DNA from: Helianthus annuus
Lineage: Eukaryota > Streptophyta > Magnoliopsida > Asterales > Asteraceae
Length of the DNA stretch: 64,000 bases
Direction: 5' to 3'
Assembly: GCF_002127325.2 (NCBI RefSeq)
Contig: NC_035448.2
Coordinates: 88,106,753 to 88,170,752 of the forward strand
In this document: in pieces, positions 60,901-64,000 of the stretch
How the letters are laid out: each line of letters starts with the position of its first letter
How positions within the stretch are numbered: position 1 is the first letter of the stretch
Notes under the pieces: model-generated
The model's database searches: none
Told to the model about the DNA's origin: nothing
Seen by the model: the letters and a program-made list of their open reading frames with translations, nothing else
Translations under genes and position numbers: made by a program

Positions 60901-61619
60901 TGTGACAACTCAAATTTCCAAGATTTCTATTTCGTATTTATTGCACGATCATGTATTGATTGCCATGAAATTATATATGTTTTAATTGTTTGATTGTGTA
61001 TAGTTGTTGGTTATTTGTGAAACTTGTCAAATGTGTAAACTTGGTGGTGGAACTATGAAACAGTAAACTTGTCAAATATGAGATGGTGTGCATTTGTAAA
61101 TTATAATACTTAGGGATGTAAGTGGTAATTAGTGAAATCCTAGATACTTAACCCTAATCTCAACTTCACTAATCATTTGGCACAAAAACCAAAGCACGTA
61201 CATTCATTTTCTCTAGCAATCATCATCACCAAATCATTTGCAAGGCATCACAAGTTTGATTACTTCTTTCTCTAGAATCAACGCAAGGTAATTGTTAATG
61301 ATTGTTTGTTGTTTATTGGATTGATATCAATTCTTGATTCTTGATTTTGTATGCATGAAAAACCCTAGCTTCACATGTGATGTTTCTGTGTTTAAGGATC
61401 TACGATTGTTGAGAAACGAATCTGAATAGTGTATGCTCGATTATATTGTTCTTGTAATGATTAACTGATGATCGTAAGTAGATTATTATGATGATGCCGT
61501 TGATATGAATAGAACTAGGGTTTGTTCCTGTTGAATGTTCACGTGTAACTGTTTCAATCGTCATTTGATTGTCTGAGTTTAAATTGATATGTTAATCTGT
61601 GTATTGAACAAGATAGTCT

Positions 61620-62228
61620 GAGCTTAATGATTTTTCATATGCCCGAGTTTAATATGAATGCTATGTGTCCGAGTTTATTACAATGTCATTGGGTCCGAAT
61701 ATGTTAATGAAATAGAGGCCTGAGTTTAATAAGTTGTGGACCGAATTTAATTCACAAGGTCCGAACTTAATGTGTAACACATGTCCGAGTATAATGTAAG
61801 CAAGTAGTCCGAGTTTGTTCAACATCACATGTCCGAGTTTAATGGACATCATATATCCGAGTTTATTAACTAGCACATATGTCTGAGTTTAATATTCATC
61901 ACCTGGTCCGAGTTATGTGATGTCCGAATTTCTTATAAGAACCAAGGGTGCCCGAGTTTGCTAAGGATCACCTGGTCCGAGTTTCTTGATCCCTAGCAAG
62001 GCCCGAGTTTCTTGAGTGGAGCATGACCAACCTTGTACAAGAATGATGGTCCGAGTTTAATCATTTTATTGCTTGTCCGAGTTTAAGGATGATAATTGGT
62101 CTGAGTTTTAACATCATACCCCTTGGTCCGACTTTATTAACCCCCCCTCCCACACACACTAATGTCCGAGTTTCTATAAAGGACATCTAAGTCCGAATTT
62201 GATTGATATAGAGATGTCCGACTTTCTG
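61620..62228 (+). repeat. GTCCGAGTTT motif array in LTR I
   Basis: About 22 copies of (G/T)(T/C)CCGA(G/A)TTT(A/C) at irregular spacing of 15-45 bp, most preceded by TG or AT and followed by AAT. The spacers are unrelated to each other, so this is not a simple tandem repeat. Lies in the presumed U3 region. Confidence 0.85.
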
Positions 62229-62698
62229 CTTCTGTGGGGTAATAGACTTCATGATGATCAGGAAATACTGTTTGTTATTGCATGTGCTAGCCCAACTACT
62301 GTATGTTATACACATGATTCGACTTGTGAGCAAGTTATTAATCCTGTTAACCCTGCTAGATAATAAACTGTGTTGGATGGTAAGACCAGTTAAACATATT
62401 AACTCCGTTAGGACTGGAAAGAAGTTAATTCAGGCAGACATGTAACATTTCTAGTGTGTGTATCTTGTTCAGTGTGATAGCTTGTTGACGCATTTTAACC
62501 GCATGTTTTTCTGTGAATTGTATGAAGATGATTAACTAGTTGTAGCATTTAGTGTTAACGGTTATACACACTATGTGGCGAACTTTGCATGCGAAACCCT
62601 ACGAACATGAACTGACTATGTGGAAATGCATTATCATAGGCTTTGACTGATTGATTGATTGTTCACGAGCACGTAGATAGCATACCGAGCAAACCAAG

Positions 62699-63265
62699 GT
62701 GAGTTCACACTCCTACTAAGGCATGGGATTCCCGGGTCGTGGGAATGGGTTAAAGGTTTCAATTGACTTATAACGTACAAACGCTTTTACTAGACTATCA
62801 CCTATCATGGTCCTCGGATGTCAGGACGGTTCCGTAGGTTGGGATAACACCTACGTGGTCATATACTAATTCCGTAGGTTGGGATAACACCTACGTGGTT
62901 CCGTAGGTTGGATAACACCTACGTGGTCATATGCCATTACTGCCTCGGATGTCAGGCACGCACGTAAAACCTACGTGTACGCATTACTTACTTCTTCCGT
63001 AGGTTGGGATAACACCTACGTGGTCATATACTAATTACTATCCTCGATACAAAGGATACGTGCTACGCACACCTCATACGCGCTACTGTTCTCGGACGAA
63101 GAACAGGGATAATACGAATAGTCTAGTGGTCACATAACATGGGAAGCCCCCACCTATATAACTTACTATCGGCCCAGTAGAGCCAACCTGTACTTACTGT
63201 TACGTACTTATTTACTGTGAACTCGCTCAACTAGTTTGTTGATCATTCTGTTACATGCCTTGCAG
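62699..63265 (+). other. Predicted leader intron with hairpin array in LTR I
   Basis: Donor AAG/GTGAGT at 62698/62699, acceptor CCTTGCAG at 63265 (567 bp). Hairpins opening their loop with CG: 62810-62827 (GTCCT/AGGAC), 62941-62958 (TGCCT/AGGCA), 63039-63058 (TATCCT/AGGATA) and 63086-63106 (CTGTTCT/AGAACAG). Interspersed are repeated CGTAGGT/ACCTACG hairpins at 62833-62855, 62873-62895, 62902-62923 and 62998-63020. Confidence 0.65.
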
Positions 63266-63560
63266 ATCGTTAGGTACCTGGAGCTTGTACTGGAGAAGCG
63301 GGTCGTTGTGGGCAAGGATCGTGGTTTTTACGTTGAACTATTATGACATTTAAAACTATTAACTATTGTTGGTTTATTTACTATGCTTCCGCTACACTTT
63401 GAAACTATGGTTATGTTTTGAACACCCATCGTATTGTATGGATGGTTTACATTTATTTTACTTAATATTAATTACATGTTCAATATGATTGGTGGCTTGA
63501 TCCTGGTCAGTCACGCTCCCAAGCGGTGATACTCCGCGTGTGGATTTTGGGGGTGTGACA

Positions 63561-63882
63561 GATTGGTATCAGAGCCATTGGTTATAGAGAACTTGGTTTT
63601 AATATGGAAAAACGTTTTTATTAAAACCAGACTATAACCAGAACAGTGCTCTCAACGATCCACAACGACGCTTCGCTCCACGTGCAAGACTCGACATTCT
63701 AGGTAATAAGGTTTATGTTTGTTACCTGCTTGCTAGAACTGCATAGAACTTTGCTCGTAGTATGCTTACATTACCTTGCTCACAACTTGTCATTGCATGA
63801 GAATACTTATGTGCTTACACTCTTCTGTCATCGCACTATTCGCGAACCTTTCTCACTTATGTTGCCTTTGATGTGAAGATCA
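63561..63882 (+). other. Element I leader with primer-binding site at 63564-63577
   Basis: TGGTATCAGAGCCA, 3 nt after the LTR, matches the 3' end of initiator methionyl tRNA. The leader is nearly identical to G's (47619-47940 on the minus strand), including an inverted pair ATAGAGAACTTGGTTTTAA / TTAAAACCAGACTATA flanking 63585-63640. Confidence 0.9.
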
Positions 63883-63958
63883 ATGGCCGCACGAATTAAC
63901 ATGACTCAAGCCCAGCTAGAGGCTCTCATTGCTGCGGCAGTTGCAGCCGCCCAAGTAG
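63883..63958 (+). CDS. Element I gag exon 1
   Basis: Encodes MAARINMTQAQLEALIAAAV then AAAQVG up to a predicted donor (GTAG/GTAGTATACC at 63958/63959). Exon length, phase and intron start match G's gag exon 1; the intron runs out of the window. This is the N-terminus of a capsid polyprotein; integrity of the rest is unknown. Confidence 0.75.
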
Positions 63959-64000
63959 GTAGTATACCCTGCAGTATAGACACTAGGATCTTTAGATCCT

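Larger units (their letters stand above)
60901..63560 (+). repeat. Element I 5' LTR
   Basis: 2660 bp from TGTGACAACTC to GGGGGTGTGACA, followed directly by a primer-binding site, so it is a 5' LTR. Same family as G by ends, motif array and leader intron. Candidate 5-bp duplication AACGA at 60896-60900; its partner is off-window. Confidence 0.93.

Noticed and set aside
61620..62228. CRISPR-like array (short repeats with unrelated spacers)
   Set aside because: Motif is only ~10 bp, imperfect, with irregular spacing, lies in an LTR of a plant genome, and no cas-like gene is present.

Overview
The window looks like a stretch of intergenic heterochromatin from a large dicot nuclear genome. It is AT-rich, it carries spliceable plant genes, and it is almost completely filled by long-LTR Ty3/gypsy retrotransposons plus one autonomous-type Helitron. 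The gag, integrase and C-terminal sequences remind me most of the Tekay/Del-type chromovirus families abundant in Asteraceae (sunflower/lettuce relatives). That taxonomic call is recollection and inference, not a search result.

Layout as a set of nested insertions. Element A (+; 2-5385, only its pol and 3' LTR visible) sits inside an LTR of another family (B, 5386-6885). A 1.6-kb AT-rich spacer (6886-8463) with many AAAACGCC motifs follows. Element C (+) has a truncated 5' LTR fused to a pol fragment and a 3' LTR (8464-13426). C's 3' LTR is broken by element D (-; LTR from 13427 to 31851, pol to 32705). A 14-kb Helitron (-; 15542-29597) is inserted in a TA tract inside D's LTR. D's integrase is broken by element E (-; 3' LTR 32706-36126, pol and gag in pieces to 52776, then a Pro-rich ORF to 54545). 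E in turn carries a solo LTR F (+; 36724-39007) and a complete young element G (-; 40951-50645, two 2705-bp LTRs, perfect 5-bp target duplication). E's upstream ORF is broken by element H (-; 54546-59280), H's pol by a second H-family LTR (H', 59281-60900), and that LTR by element I (+; 60901 to the window end, with 5' LTR, primer-binding site and first gag exon).

Coding capacity. Every retrotransposon pol here is damaged or only partly visible. G is recent (about 23 LTR differences in 2705 bp counted by eye), yet it lacks protease and half of RT and has Lys in place of the catalytic integrase Glu, so it was probably moved in trans. The Helitron encodes a three-exon RepHel (zinc finger, HUH replicase, PIF1 helicase) with one stop codon between the HUH motif and the catalytic Tyr pair, an intact F-box gene, an RPA-like multi-exon gene and a Pro-rich ORF. 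Its 5' part is a field of direct repeats ending in a ~175-bp tandem array.

The most unusual signal is in the LTRs. At least five of them (A, B, F, G, I) contain a conserved splice-donor/acceptor pair that would define a leader intron of 445-639 bp. Inside each predicted intron lies an array of short hairpins whose loops are conserved while their stems differ but stay complementary (covariation). Upstream, the LTRs carry interchangeable arrays of a short motif (GTCCGAGTTT or GTTGCGACTCG). A 19-bp palindrome lies 16-18 bp before the 3' LTR in six elements.
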